Assembly: GCF_003697165.2 (NCBI RefSeq)
Contig: NZ_CP033092.2
Location: 2,046,001 to 2,110,000, forward strand
Source of the DNA: Escherichia coli DSM 30083 = JCM 1649 = ATCC 11775
Lineage (GTDB): Bacteria > Pseudomonadota > Gammaproteobacteria > Enterobacterales > Enterobacteriaceae
Direction: 5' to 3'
DNA length: 64,000 nucleotides
The notes below the pieces were generated by a model, which was not told the origin of the DNA, did no database searches, and saw only the letters and a program-made list of their open reading frames with translations. Of this stretch, positions 27,093 to 36,720 are shown one piece after another. Numbering within the stretch: the first letter of the stretch is position 1; each line of letters begins with the position of its first letter. Position numbers and translations under genes: made by a program.

Positions 27093-28787
27093 GTGCAGCA
27101 CGAGACAAAAATGGAAAACCAGAGCTGGTTGAAAAAACTCGCACGCCGCCTGGGGCCTGGTCATATCGTTAATCTCTGCTTTATCGTGGTATTGCTTTTT
27201 TCCACCTTGCTCACCTGGCGTGAAGTGGTGGTGCTGGAAGATGCCTATATCTCCAGCCAGCGTAATCATCTGGAAAACGTAGCCAACGCGCTCGATAAGC
27301 ATTTGCAGTATAACGTCGACAAACTGATCTTTTTGCGTAATGGCATGCGCGAAGCTCTCGTGGCGCCACTGGATTTCACCTCTCTGCGTAATGCCGTAAC
27401 CGAGTTCGAACAGCATCGCGACGAGCACGCCTGGCAAATCGAACTCAACCGACGGCGCACCCTGCCAGTCAATGGCGTATCGGATGCATTAGTCAGCGAG
27501 GGGAATCTCCTGTCTCGCGAAAATGAAAGCCTCGACAATGAAATTACCGCTGCACTGGAAGTTGGTTACTTGCTGCGACTGGCGCACAACTCCTCGTCGA
27601 TGGTTGAACAGGCGATGTATGTCTCGCGTGCTGGATTTTACGTTTCGACGCAGCCGACCTTGTTTACGCGCAATGTACCAACGCGTTATTACGGCTATGT
27701 CACCCAACCCTGGTTTATCGGCCATTCGCAACGAGAAAATCGTCACCGCGCGGTACGCTGGTTCACTTCGCAACCGGAACACGCCAGCAATACTGAACCG
27801 CAGGTTACCGTCAGTGTTCCGGTAGACAGTAATAACTACTGGTATGGCGTGCTGGGGATGAGTATTCCCGTGCGTACTATGCAGCAATTTTTAAGAAACG
27901 CCATCGATAAAAACCTCGATGGTGAGTATCAGCTCTATGACAGTAAGCTGAGATTTTTGACCTCTTCCAATCCTGACCATCCAACAGGGAATATTTTTGA
28001 TCCTCGTGAACTGGCCTTGCTGGCGCAGGCAATGGAACATGACACGCGGGGCGGCATTCGTATGAACAGTCGTTATGTTAGCTGGGAACGTCTGGACCAT
28101 TTCGACGGTGTGCTGGTGCGCGTCCATACGCTAAGCGAAGGCGTGCGTGGTGATTTCGGCAGTATCAGCATTGCATTAACTCTGCTGTGGGCGCTCTTTA
28201 CCACCATGTTACTCATCTCCTGGTATGTGATTCGCCGGATGGTTAGCAACATGTATGTTTTGCAAAGCTCGTTGCAGTGGCAGGCGTGGCACGACACCTT
28301 AACGCGTTTATATAACCGTGGCGCACTGTTCGAAAAAGCCCGTCCGCTCGCTAAATTGTGTCAGACGCACCAACATCCTTTTTCTGTCATTCAGGTCGAC
28401 CTTGACCATTTTAAAGCGATTAATGACCGCTTTGGTCATCAGGCGGGCGACCGTGTTCTTTCTCATGCTGCCGGATTAATTAGCAGTTCCTTGCGTGCGC
28501 AGGACGTTGCCGGGCGGGTCGGTGGTGAGGAGTTTTGTGTGATTCTGCCCGGCGCGAGTCTGACGCAGGCTGCGGAGGTTGCAGAACGTATTCGCCTGAA
28601 GCTAAATGAAAAAGAGATGTTGATCGCCAAGAGTACGACGATACGCATTAGTGCCTCGCTGGGGGTAAGCAGCAGCGAGGAAACCGGTGATTATGATTTT
28701 GAACAACTCCAGTCACTGGCCGACCGTCGGCTTTATCTCGCTAAACAGGCCGGGCGCAATCGGGTATGCGCGAGCGATAACGCTTAA
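27093..28787 (+). CDS. dgcQ: DgcQ, membrane diguanylate cyclase
   Basis: A 564-residue c-di-GMP synthase (formerly YedQ). One membrane helix lies at about 25-45, then a large periplasmic sensor region, a second helix at about 360-385 ([17 protein letters not shown]), then a GGDEF domain with active site [13 protein letters not shown]. An inhibitory RxxD site (RAQD) is five residues before GGEEF. It promotes cellulose/biofilm and lowers motility. The GTG at 27093 ([10 protein letters not shown]) gives the accepted length; a TTG at 27078 is also in frame. Confidence 0.93.
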
Positions 28788-29599
28788 CGGGCGGAGAAAA
28801 AATGGTCCAGCCCTTCACGCCAGCCTTCCGGTCCTTCACGCTGCGTTCGCCAGACGCGGGTCGGATCCTCATCATGCAGATGCACCCCTTCACGGTTTAA
28901 CCCTTTCACAATCACCGCGTAATCCATTACCTCCAGTAAGGGCGCATCGTTTGGCCCATCGCCCAGGCCAAGTGTGGTTGGGCGTTTGCCTGACGATTGT
29001 TGATAGGTCGCGATAATCCAGTTGGCAGCCTGATCTTTTCCGGCAGAGGCATCCAGGACGTGCCAGAAGCGCGCACCCTGCATAAACTGCAAGCCCAGTT
29101 CGTTCAGACGAGCGGTAAATTGTGCCATACGCTCGTCACTGTCGCGCCAGATTAGCGTTACCGACGCCTCATGTAGCTGCGTCAGCGCCGCCTGGCTACG
29201 GCTTAATCCCGTCCATTCGGCGATGGTTGCATCGTCGACATCATCAAAAGTCGTGAATTTAAAATGTTCTTTCTCGCGTAGCGTATTTAAAACCTGGCTG
29301 ATTTCGCCATGGCTAATACCTGAGATGATGCGTGGAAAACCGTCTATATCCTGCCATTGCTCAGCAAGCTGGATCACTGCGCCATTTTCGGCAATCAGCG
29401 GTAAACCTTGTAGCCCCAACGTTTTTTGCAAGTACAGCATTTCGGCTGATGTCTTACTGCTACAGAGAATGACGGGAACATTCGCTTCGCGTAAACGGCT
29501 GAGCCAGGGGGCAGCTGGTTGCCAGTCATAACTATGACTGTCCAGCAGGGTGCCATCAAGATCGCTAAAAACCAGTAGTGGTTGTTGAATTGAAAGCAT
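28784..29599 (-). CDS. yedP: YedP, mannosyl-3-phosphoglycerate phosphatase-like HAD hydrolase
   Basis: A 271-residue HAD-superfamily (type IIB) phosphatase. Motif I is [16 protein letters not shown] with the nucleophile Asp, motif II the Ser in ILCSSKT, motif III Lys in [10 protein letters not shown], and motif [14 protein letters not shown]. It is assigned to mannosyl-3-phosphoglycerate phosphatase by family; a substrate in E. coli is unproven. The 3' end overlaps convergent dgcQ by 4 bp. Confidence 0.88.
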
Positions 29600-29763
29600 G
29601 GTTGCGCAGTACTCCCCTTACCAGGATGATTCTCAAAACAGCACAAATTATCAAAGATGATTTTTTCGGGAGCGATCCCGTTGACGCCAGAGCCACCAAG
29701 GGGTGACGCGCGTCACATTTCTATTCATAAGTAGCGTTAATCATTCATATCACGAATATTTTC

Positions 29764-29792
29764 TTGTCAGCGAAAAAAATTGCGGATAAGGT
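29764..29792 (+). promoter_or_regulatory. dsrA promoter
   Basis: TTGTCA (29764-29769) and TAAGGT (29787-29792) are separated by 17 bp and precede the DsrA 5' end by 4 bases. This agrees with the known temperature-sensitive dsrA promoter. Confidence 0.65.
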
Positions 29793-29796
29793 GATG

Positions 29797-29883
29797 AACA
29801 CATCAGATTTCCTGGTGTAACGAATTTTTTAAGTGCTTCTTGCTTAAGCAAGTTTCATCCCGACCCCCTCAGGGTCGGGATTT
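29797..29883 (+). ncRNA. dsrA: DsrA small regulatory RNA
   Basis: An 87-nt Hfq-dependent sRNA that activates rpoS translation and represses hns. The sequence starts AACACATCAGATTTCCTGG, has the rpoS/hns pairing region AACGAATTTTTTAAGTGC, the second stem CTTGCTTAAGCAAG and the terminator CCCGACCCCCTCAGGGTCGGG plus T-run. It lies between yedP and yodD as in K-12. Confidence 0.96.
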
Positions 29884-29896
29884 TTTTATTGTGCAT

Positions 29897-30124
29897 TCAA
29901 CGATTCACTTCAGAGACGCTGAAGTCATGAATATCCAGTTCGAAGGCATCCGCCAATTCACGCCATGTATGATATTCACGTCCATCGACGCTAACGTGTT
30001 CAGAATCGTTCTGGCTGCGATGAACTTCGCTTTCGCTAATTTCATTGATCGCCGCCAGCAGGGCATCGACATCGACGCTGACCTCACGTTTTGCGGTATC
30101 GCTGTACTCTTTTGCGGTTTTCAT
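29897..30124 (-). CDS. yodD: YodD, small stress-induced protein
   Basis: A 75-residue acidic soluble protein of unknown function, reported in K-12 to be induced by peroxide, cadmium and acid. The sequence MKTAKEYSDTAKREVSVDVDALLAAINEISE has no signal peptide or membrane helix. The ATG at 30124 is chosen for family length and the GAGGAAAG ribosome site in front of it. It is divergent from dsrB and its 3' end nearly abuts dsrA. Confidence 0.88.
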   Translation of the reverse strand: MKTAKEYSDTAKREVSVDVDALLAAINEISESEVHRSQNDSEHVSVDGREYHTWRELADAFELDIHDFSVSEVNR

Positions 30125-30286
30125 CATCTTTCCTCGCAACCGTTACTCTGTTGTTGCCGCCAGTCGTTAAGTCCGCCTGGCATCTTTTAAGTATAGACCG
30201 TCGAGAAAATCAACACTCGCGCGCGCCTGGCGCTGCCAGAAAAACGAAATTGTTCTACACTGGCACAAAGCCACAGGAGGAAAACG

Positions 30287-30475
30287 ATGAAGGTGAATGA
30301 TCGGGTAACAGTCAAAACGGATGGCGGTCCGCGTCGTCCTGGCGTGGTACTGGCAGTTGAGGAGTTTAGTGAAGGCACAATGTACCTGGTTTCGCTGGAA
30401 GACTACCCGCTCGGCATCTGGTTCTTTAATGAAGCAGGGCATCAGGACGGTATCTTTGTGGAGAAAGCAGAGTAA
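30287..30475 (+). CDS. dsrB: DsrB, small protein of unknown function
   Basis: A 62-residue protein, [30 protein letters not shown], with a compact beta-rich pattern resembling a small KOW/SH3-like barrel (inference). In K-12 it is regulated by RpoS and sits beside dsrA and rcsA. A strong ribosome site, CAGGAGGAAAACG, precedes the ATG. Confidence 0.9.
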
Positions 30476-30518
30476 TCTAATTCAGCCTGACTGGTGGGAA
30501 ACCACCAGTCAGAATGTG

Positions 30519-31142
30519 TTAGCGCATGTTGACAAAAATACCATTAGTCACATTATCCGTCAGTCGGACGACATGGTAGATAACCTGTTTATTATGCGTT
30601 TTGATCTTACGTTTAATATTACCTTTATGCGATGAAACGGTCTTGGCTTTGATATTCATTTGGTCAGAGATTTGAATGGTTCCCTGACCTGCCATCCACA
30701 TTCGCAACATACTCGATTCGGTTCGGCTCAATGATAACGTCGGCATATTTAAAAACGAGGTTATCGTTGTCTCTTTTTTCAGAATATCGCCAAGGATATC
30801 GTCGAGAGATTCCGGTTTAATCGATTTAGAACTGATCAATAAATTTTTTCTGACCAATAGATATTCATCAAAATGAACATTGGCAATTGCCATAAAAACG
30901 ATAAATAACGTATTGGGATGTTGATTAATGATGAGCTTGATACGCTGACTGTTAGAAGCATCGTGGATGAAACAGTCCTCATTAATAAACACCACTGAAG
31001 GGCGCTGTGAATCACAAGCTATGGCAAGGTCATCAACGGTTTCAATGTCGTTGATTTCTCTTTTTTTAACCCCTCTACTCAACAGATACCCGGTTAAACC
31101 TAGTCGGGTGTAACTACATAAATCCATAATAATCGTTGACAT
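30519..31142 (-). CDS. rcsA: RcsA, auxiliary regulator of capsule synthesis
   Basis: A 207-residue LuxR-type transcription factor that pairs with RcsB to activate colanic acid capsule genes and repress flhDC. The C-terminal helix-turn-helix spans [43 protein letters not shown]. It is an unstable Lon substrate and is silenced by H-NS, relieved by DsrA encoded about 1.3 kb away. An RcsAB box for autoactivation lies about 250 bp upstream of the start. Confidence 0.96.
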
Positions 31143-31387
31143 GGCATACCCTCACTCAATGCGTAACGATAATTCCCCTTACCTGAATATTTCATCATGA
31201 CTAAACGGAACAACATGGGTCACCTAATGCGCCACTCTCGCGATTTTTCAGGCGGACTTACTATCCCGTAAAGTGTTGTATAATTTGCCTGGAATTGTCT
31301 TAAAGTAAATGTTGCGATATGTGAGTGAGCTTAAAACAAATATTTCGCCGCAGGAGTATCCTGGAAGATGTTCGTAGGTATTATTTT

Positions 31388-31401
31388 TCGGATAATCCTT
31401 A
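31388..31401 (-). promoter_or_regulatory. RcsAB box of rcsA
   Basis: On the minus strand TAAGGATTATCCGA matches the RcsAB box (TAAGAATATTCCTA class) reported upstream of rcsA; it supports autoactivation. It lies in the gap between fliR and rcsA. Confidence 0.8.
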
Positions 31402-31426
31402 GGATAACATGATAAACGTTACGGAA

Positions 31427-32212
31427 TTATATTAATGGCAATTCACTAATAATATCAGCCAGCAAATTAAACATCTCACTGAATAAATGTTCGCAAAAAG
31501 GCGCAATTAACGGCATTAATGCCGCCATTAAAGAGATACCGACAGTCAGAGTTAATGGAAATCCAATAACAAAAATGGATAATTGCGGGGCCATACGATT
31601 AAGTAAGCCTAATGCCAGATTCAGGGTCAGCAGCAGAGTAATGAGCGGTAATGCCAGCATCAGCCCGTTAAGGAAAATCAAACTCCCTGCTTTGGTGAGT
31701 GCCAGAAACGCATTGCTGTTCAACGGTTCGCCACCAATTGGCAGGGTGTGAAAGGTATCGACCAGCAGTGAAATCAACCATAAATGACCGTTAAATGTCA
31801 GGAACAGCAGTAACGCCAGCATATCCATGATACGCGCTAAAACGGGCATATTGAGATGGCTGGCCGGATCGACAAACGTCGCAAATGACAGCCCCATTTG
31901 CAGACCGATAATTTCACCAGCGGTTCGCACAGCGGCAAAGGCAAATTGCATGGTAAAACCAAGCGCAATGCCGATCAGGATCTGCTGCACGGCCAGCCAC
32001 AGAGCAAAGAACGAAAAAACAGGAACATCGTTGGCAGGTAATGATGGGGCAATAGCGAACGTGATCATCATTGCCAGACCCAGTTTTACCCGTTTCGGCA
32101 CGCTGCGTTCGCTCAGAATTGGTGCGGTAGAAATGAGCGCCAGCACGCGCAGTAACGGCCAGAAGTACAGGCTTAACCAGGAAAGCCATTGATCGCTTGT
32201 TACCTGCATCAT
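31427..32212 (-). CDS. fliR: FliR, flagellar type III export apparatus membrane protein
   Basis: A 261-residue inner-membrane component of the flagellar export gate, assembling with FliP and FliQ at the core of the basal body. Several long hydrophobic helices are visible, with the conserved VRTAGEIIGLQMGLSFA. It is the last gene of fliLMNOPQR, 8 bp after fliQ. Confidence 0.96.
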   Translation of the reverse strand: MMQVTSDQWLSWLSLYFWPLLRVLALISTAPILSERSVPKRVKLGLAMMITFAIAPSLPANDVPVFSFFALWLAVQQILIGIALGFTMQFAFAAVRTAGEIIGLQMGLSFATFVDPASHLNMPVLARIMDMLALLLFLTFNGHLWLISLLVDTFHTLPIGGEPLNSNAFLALTKAGSLIFLNGLMLALPLITLLLTLNLALGLLNRMAPQLSIFVIGFPLTLTVGISLMAALMPLIAPFCEHLFSEMFNLLADIISELPLI

Positions 32213-32220
32213 TGTACGGC

Positions 32221-32490
32221 CTACCCGATGATATACGGCAGGTTAGTGAACAAGGTGCGGACGTAATCCAGCAACAGATTGAGCATCCACGGTCCGGCAA
32301 TAATAATGGCGATAAATACGGCGATGATTTTCGGAATAAACGACAACGTCATTTCGTTAATCTGGGTGGCGGCCTGCAAAATACTGATGATAAGACCCGT
32401 GACCAGCGCCACCAGCAACAGTGGGGCAGCCAGTGCCAGCGCGACTTTCATCGCTTCAGTCCCCATCATCATGACCGATTCAGGTGTCAT
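32221..32490 (-). CDS. fliQ: FliQ, flagellar export gate protein
   Basis: An 89-residue protein with two membrane hairpin helices (VALALAAPLLLVALVTGLIISIL and FIPKIIAVFIAIIIAGPWML), part of the FliPQR export gate of the flagellar type III system. It lies between fliP and fliR with 9- and 8-bp gaps, in the fliL operon. Confidence 0.96.
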   Translation of the reverse strand: MTPESVMMMGTEAMKVALALAAPLLLVALVTGLIISILQAATQINEMTLSFIPKIIAVFIAIIIAGPWMLNLLLDYVRTLFTNLPYIIG

Positions 32491-32499
32491 TTTGCCTCA

Positions 32500-33237
32500 C
32501 TAGCTGTAAAAGCTCTGCGCCAGCGAACCGACCAGCAATTGCCAGCCATCCACCAGTACAAACAGCATCAGTTTAAAGGGCAGAGCAATTGTGGCTGGGG
32601 GAACCATCATCATCCCCAATGCCATCAACACGCTGGCAATCACCAGGTCGATAATCAAAAAAGGAATGAAAATCGTGAAGCCTATCTGAAATGCGGTTTT
32701 CAACTCGCTGGTCACGTAGGCCGGGAGCAAAATGCGCATCGGCACAGCTTCAGGTCCCTGCAACGGGCCAGTATTCGCCAGTCTGGCAAACAACCCTAAA
32801 TCCGCCTCACGGGTCTGACGCAGCATAAACTCACGCAGCGGCTGCTCCCCTTTTTCCAGCGCCTCCTGCATTGATATTTTCTCTTCGTTGAATGGCTGGT
32901 ACGCATCGACATAAATTTTATCGATCACCGGCGACATAATAAAAAAGGTCAAAAACAGCGCCAGTCCCAGCAATACCTGGTTAGGTGGCGCGGAGGGTGT
33001 TCCCAACGCGTTACGCAATAAACCAAAAACAATGATGATGCGGGTGAAACTGGTCATCATCAGTAAAATTGCCGGAATAAACGTCAACGAGGTGATGAAC
33101 ACCAGCGTTTGCACCGGGAGCGACCAGCTTTGTCCACCGCCAGGCAGCGGCTGGCTGGTGATACCCGGCAGTTGCGCGAAGGCGAGGGGCGTAACCAGCC
33201 AGAGAAGGACAGGTGCGACAGACAACAAACGACGCAT
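32500..33237 (-). CDS. fliP: FliP, flagellar export gate protein
   Basis: A 245-residue inner-membrane protein with a cleavable signal peptide (MRRLLSVAPVLLWLVTPLAFAQ), forming the pentameric ring of the export gate. Family motifs are TSFTRIIIVFGLLRNALGTPSAPPNQVLLGLALFLTFFIMSP and the C-terminal helix pair. The start overlaps the fliO stop by one base. Confidence 0.96.
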   Translation of the reverse strand: MRRLLSVAPVLLWLVTPLAFAQLPGITSQPLPGGGQSWSLPVQTLVFITSLTFIPAILLMMTSFTRIIIVFGLLRNALGTPSAPPNQVLLGLALFLTFFIMSPVIDKIYVDAYQPFNEEKISMQEALEKGEQPLREFMLRQTREADLGLFARLANTGPLQGPEAVPMRILLPAYVTSELKTAFQIGFTIFIPFLIIDLVIASVLMALGMMMVPPATIALPFKLMLFVLVDGWQLLVGSLAQSFYS

Positions 33238-33602
33238 CAGGATCTCCCGCTACGCTTAAGCAAGTTTTTCATAACCGACTGAAAATCGGTCTGCGGTATC
33301 TCTTCCGTTGGTGCTGAAGGGGGAAGTTTATGCAGCAGATTGATTTGCCCTGCGGTAACGCCGAGCACCAGCCGTGCATCTTCCACATCGACCACCACAA
33401 CCCGTTCACGCGCGCCCAGTGAAGCACTGGCGCTAATTTTCAGACCGTTAACGCCAGTGCGTTTAGGGGCAAATCCCAGCCGTTTTACCAGCCAGGCAGC
33501 AGCGAGGATCAGGGCAATAATGGCGATGAGTGCGCCGCTCACCTGCAGCAGTGGCGCAGCAGATACCGGCGCGGAAGATTGCACAGTAGCGTGGTTATTC
33601 AT
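33237..33602 (-). CDS. fliO: FliO, flagellar export gate assembly protein
   Basis: A 121-residue single-pass membrane protein that scaffolds FliP ring assembly. A short periplasmic N-terminus precedes the helix LIAIIALILAAAWLVKRLGF, then a cytosolic domain. Two adjacent ATG codons (33605 and 33602) could start it; the second gives the usual MNNHATVQ. It overlaps fliP by one base and abuts fliN. Confidence 0.94.
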   Translation of the reverse strand: MNNHATVQSSAPVSAAPLLQVSGALIAIIALILAAAWLVKRLGFAPKRTGVNGLKISASASLGARERVVVVDVEDARLVLGVTAGQINLLHKLPPSAPTEEIPQTDFQSVMKNLLKRSGRS

Positions 33603-33604
33603 CA

Positions 33605-34018
33605 CTAACGGCTCAGGCGGCGCATCCGCTCGGACGGGGTAATGATATCGGTGATCCGCACGCCATATTTATCGGCAACAACCACCACTTCGCCCTGGGC
33701 GATTAAATAACCGTTGATCAGAATATCCAGCGGTTCGCCCGCCAGACCGTCCAGCGCCACGACTGACCCTTGCGTCAGACGCAACAGCTCTTTGATGGTC
33801 ATCCGCGTACGGCCCAGCTCGACGGTCAGCTTGACCGGAATATCCATAATCAGGTCGATATCCTGCAACGCCCCGCTGACATCACCACCGCCAAATTGCT
33901 GGAACACCGCGTCGGCAGCGCTTTTTCCGCTGGTTGATTTTTGCTCGCTCAACGCTTCAGCCCACAGATCGTCCATTGCGCCGTTGTTGTCATCGGCCGG
34001 ATTATTCATGTCACTCAT
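33605..34018 (-). CDS. fliN: FliN, flagellar motor switch protein (C-ring)
   Basis: A 137-residue C-ring subunit with an N-terminal acidic linker and a SpoA domain (IMDIPVKLTVELGRTRMTIKELLRLTQGSVVALDGLAGEPLDILING). It forms the lower C-ring with FliM and FliG, and interacts with FliH for export. It overlaps fliM by 4 bp (ATGA). Confidence 0.96.
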   Translation of the reverse strand: MSDMNNPADDNNGAMDDLWAEALSEQKSTSGKSAADAVFQQFGGGDVSGALQDIDLIMDIPVKLTVELGRTRMTIKELLRLTQGSVVALDGLAGEPLDILINGYLIAQGEVVVVADKYGVRITDIITPSERMRRLSR

Positions 34019-35019
34019 TTGGGCTGTTCCTCGTTCAGAGAATTTAAAATCGGGTTAATCAAATGTTCTATCCGTAACGCATACTGACCGTTGAGAGTGC
34101 CGTACTGACTGGTCAGAACCGGGACGCCGTCAACATGGGCGATGATGCGATCGGGTTTTTCTATCGGCAGGACGTCGCCGGGTTTCAGTTTTAAAATCTG
34201 CGACAGGCGTAGCGAGATATCGGCAAAGTTGGCCACCAGTTCCAGCTGTGAATGCTGCACCTGGCGCACCAGGTTATCGCGCCAGTTCTGATCTTCATTA
34301 CGCGAGTTTTCCAGCGGCGGGTTAACCAACAATTCCCGTAGCGGCTCGATCATGCTGAATGGCAGGCAGATATTAAATTCGCCGGTCAGGTTGCCAATCT
34401 CCACATGGAACGGCGTGTTAACCACAATGTCGTTTGGCGAGGTGGTGATATTGGTAAATTTCACCTGCATTTCCGAACGCACGTACTCAACTTCCAGCGG
34501 ATTAATCGCCTTCCATGCGTCGCTATAGCCTTCAAGCGCCAGTTTCAACATGCGGTTGATGACGCGCTGTTCGGTATGGGTAAACTCGCGGCCTTCCACT
34601 TTGGTCGGGAAGCGTCCATCGCCGCCAAACAGGTTATCCACGGCGATAAACACCAGACTCGGCGAGAACACCACCAGCCCTGTGCCGCGCAGCGGTTTCA
34701 GATGAATAAGGTTCAGGTTGGTCGGCACCGGCAGGTTGCGGGCAAATTCATGGTACGGCTGAATGCGGATGGCCCCGACGGTAATATCCGGGCTACGGCG
34801 CAGCAGGTTGAACAGCCCCATACGAAAATGGCGAGCAAAGCGCTCATTAATGATTTCCAGCGCCTGCAAACGTTCGCGCACAACCCGTCGTTGGGTATTC
34901 GGATCGTACGGACGAATGTCACTTTCGCCGCTAACACTGGCTGTCGGTTCGTCTTTGACTTCGCTGTCGCCATTCAACAGCGCATCAATTTCAGCTTGAG
35001 AAAGAATACTATCGCCCAT
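34015..35019 (-). CDS. fliM: FliM, flagellar motor switch protein
   Basis: A 334-residue C-ring protein that binds phosphorylated CheY through its N-terminal peptide (MGDSILSQAEIDALLNG), contacts FliG through the middle CheC-like domain (GGDGRFPTKVEGREFTHTEQRVINRML) and ends in a SpoA domain. The start at 35019 carries the conserved CheY-binding peptide; an in-frame ATG at 35121 would extend into fliL. It is 4 bp from the fliL stop. Confidence 0.96.
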   Translation of the reverse strand: MGDSILSQAEIDALLNGDSEVKDEPTASVSGESDIRPYDPNTQRRVVRERLQALEIINERFARHFRMGLFNLLRRSPDITVGAIRIQPYHEFARNLPVPTNLNLIHLKPLRGTGLVVFSPSLVFIAVDNLFGGDGRFPTKVEGREFTHTEQRVINRMLKLALEGYSDAWKAINPLEVEYVRSEMQVKFTNITTSPNDIVVNTPFHVEIGNLTGEFNICLPFSMIEPLRELLVNPPLENSRNEDQNWRDNLVRQVQHSQLELVANFADISLRLSQILKLKPGDVLPIEKPDRIIAHVDGVPVLTSQYGTLNGQYALRIEHLINPILNSLNEEQPK

Positions 35020-35023
35020 GTCG

Positions 35024-35488
35024 TTATCGCAGAATAAAAGCGGTATACAGCACGTCGGTGACATCCTGTTTCGGTTGCCCGGCAACAAGCGGGGTGGAAA
35101 GTGTGGTTTTAATCTCGGCAATCAGGTTTTTCTTGCCTTCTTCTGTCGCCAGTACGGCAGCATCCTGACGCGAAAACAGTAACAGCAAACGGCTACGGAC
35201 TTCCGGCAAATACTCACTCAGCCGCGAGCGGGTAGCTTCATCTTTCAGTCGCAGGGTTATGCCGATATAAAGCACGCGATCCGCATCGCCCAAATTGACC
35301 GTAAAGGTATCCAGCGCATAGAAGACCGGGGAGGGCACGACGCGTTGCTGCGCTTTGTCGTCAGCGGCAACCTGATGCGAATGCCAGTAGCTGTAACCTG
35401 CGCTGGCACAGGCCGCGAGGGTAATGAATACCAGAATCGGGATCCAAAGCGATCGCTTGCTTTTCTTGCTTATCGCGTAATCAGTCAT
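35024..35488 (-). CDS. fliL: FliL, flagellar stator-associated membrane protein
   Basis: A 154-residue single-pass inner-membrane protein near the stators, needed for full torque and swarming. It has a basic N-terminus (KKSKRS), a helix (LWIPILVFITLAACASAGYSYW) and a periplasmic domain. It is the first gene of fliLMNOPQR, behind a sigma-28-type promoter. Confidence 0.95.
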   Translation of the reverse strand: MTDYAISKKSKRSLWIPILVFITLAACASAGYSYWHSHQVAADDKAQQRVVPSPVFYALDTFTVNLGDADRVLYIGITLRLKDEATRSRLSEYLPEVRSRLLLLFSRQDAAVLATEEGKKNLIAEIKTTLSTPLVAGQPKQDVTDVLYTAFILR

Positions 35489-35517
35489 GTGTTGCGGTCT
35501 TCCTGTGTCGCTACTGC

Positions 35518-35544
35518 TTATCGGCTAATTATCCTGCGTCTTGA
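35518..35544 (-). promoter_or_regulatory. Sigma-28 promoter of the fliL operon
   Basis: On the minus strand TCAA-N15-GCCGATAA gives a perfect -10 and a near-consensus -35 (TAAA) at exact FliA spacing, 30 bp before the fliL start. It allows class 3 expression of fliLMNOPQR. Confidence 0.75.
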
Positions 35545-35592
35545 GCGCAACAAAGCGGGGAAAAGACGCGGATTACGGTGCTACCTCTGACG

Positions 35593-36720
35593 TTAGGCGA
35601 AAATATCAACGCCGCTGTTACCTGTTACACGCCCTTGTAAAGAGACGGGAACCGGAAGCGTATCGTCGTCTTCCCCCGCCAGAGGTTCATGGTTTGCTGT
35701 GCGTTGGCTTTGCTGTTGCTGGGAAGCGGCCTGCTGCTGACCACTAAAGCTTTCGCCACTGATGTTGCTTTGCCCTAACTGAATGCCACTTTCGGCCAGC
35801 TGCGTACGCAGTACCGGCAGCGCTGCTTCCAGGGCGGCGCGTACGTGCTGATGCGGTGAAATCATCTGGATCTGCGCCTGGTTATCATCCACTTTGAGGG
35901 AAATTTGCACTTCACCTAAATCCTGTGGGTGCAGACGCAACTCTGCACTTTGTTGCCCCTGGCGGGTGAACAGCGAAATATGCTGGCTTAATGATTGTTG
36001 CCATTCGTGAGAACCCAGCGGTGCACTCAAAACAGGCGCGGCGACGGTGGGCAGTGGCTGTGTCTGGTGTGGAGTGATTAGCGGGCTGGCGTCAGCGGTC
36101 ACCGGCGAAGGCGTGCTGATGACTTCCGCTTTACTCTGGGCTTCTGCTACCAGCGGTGTTAATGGCTGAGCTGGTGTGCCGGGGGCGTCATCAGGCTGTG
36201 CTGTAGTGAGTTGCGCAGAAGTCAGTTTTGTGAAGAGCGTTGGTTTCTCTGCCGGTAACACGGTTGACGGTGCATCAGTCACTTTGGGCGTATTGTCAAA
36301 ACCCGGCAACATCGCAAAAAGGGCGCTCAGACTTGCGGTGACGTCTTCATTAAGGTCATCCGCTTTTTCGTCTTTTGTCGTATTTTTGTCAGCCACCGCA
36401 GCCAACGTCATCGTCTGAGCGGTGGTTAACGGTGTTGATGTGGATTGTTCGTCGTTGATGACAGGAAGTGTTTCATCCACAGGGATCAGTAAATCCGCTT
36501 GTTGCGCATCGGAAACAATATCGCTGACCAGCGGTTCGCCTTTTGTCGTGGGCTTATCTGTTGCCACCAGCAACTGGGGGGCCGCTTTGTCGGTTGTTGT
36601 CTCGCCTGCTAATGCTTCGCTCAACAACGCGAGAAAATCTTGTGCAGCATCGCTGGCTTTGCCGCCAGGCAATGTGGTGGTGTCAACGTTGGCGGTAATC
36701 AAGGGCGCTAAGCGAATCAT
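35593..36720 (-). CDS. fliK: FliK, flagellar hook-length control protein
   Basis: A 375-residue secreted molecular ruler that stops hook export and switches specificity by contacting FlhB. A long Thr/Pro/Ala-rich N-terminal part is followed by the conserved C-terminal domain (QSAELRLHPQDLGEVQISLKVDDNQAQIQM) and a glutamine-rich tail. It is the last gene of fliFGHIJK, overlapping fliJ by 4 bp. Confidence 0.95.
   Translation of the reverse strand: MIRLAPLITANVDTTTLPGGKASDAAQDFLALLSEALAGETTTDKAAPQLLVATDKPTTKGEPLVSDIVSDAQQADLLIPVDETLPVINDEQSTSTPLTTAQTMTLAAVADKNTTKDEKADDLNEDVTASLSALFAMLPGFDNTPKVTDAPSTVLPAEKPTLFTKLTSAQLTTAQPDDAPGTPAQPLTPLVAEAQSKAEVISTPSPVTADASPLITPHQTQPLPTVAAPVLSAPLGSHEWQQSLSQHISLFTRQGQQSAELRLHPQDLGEVQISLKVDDNQAQIQMISPHQHVRAALEAALPVLRTQLAESGIQLGQSNISGESFSGQQQAASQQQQSQRTANHEPLAGEDDDTLPVPVSLQGRVTGNSGVDIFA

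Noticed and set aside
29905..30087. 60-codon frame antisense/overlapping yodD
   Set aside because: It is another frame on the yodD strand with no family match; yodD itself is well supported.
34019..35121. FliM with a 34-residue N-terminal extension
   Set aside because: The CheY-binding peptide MGDSILSQAEID must be N-terminal; the extension overlaps fliL.
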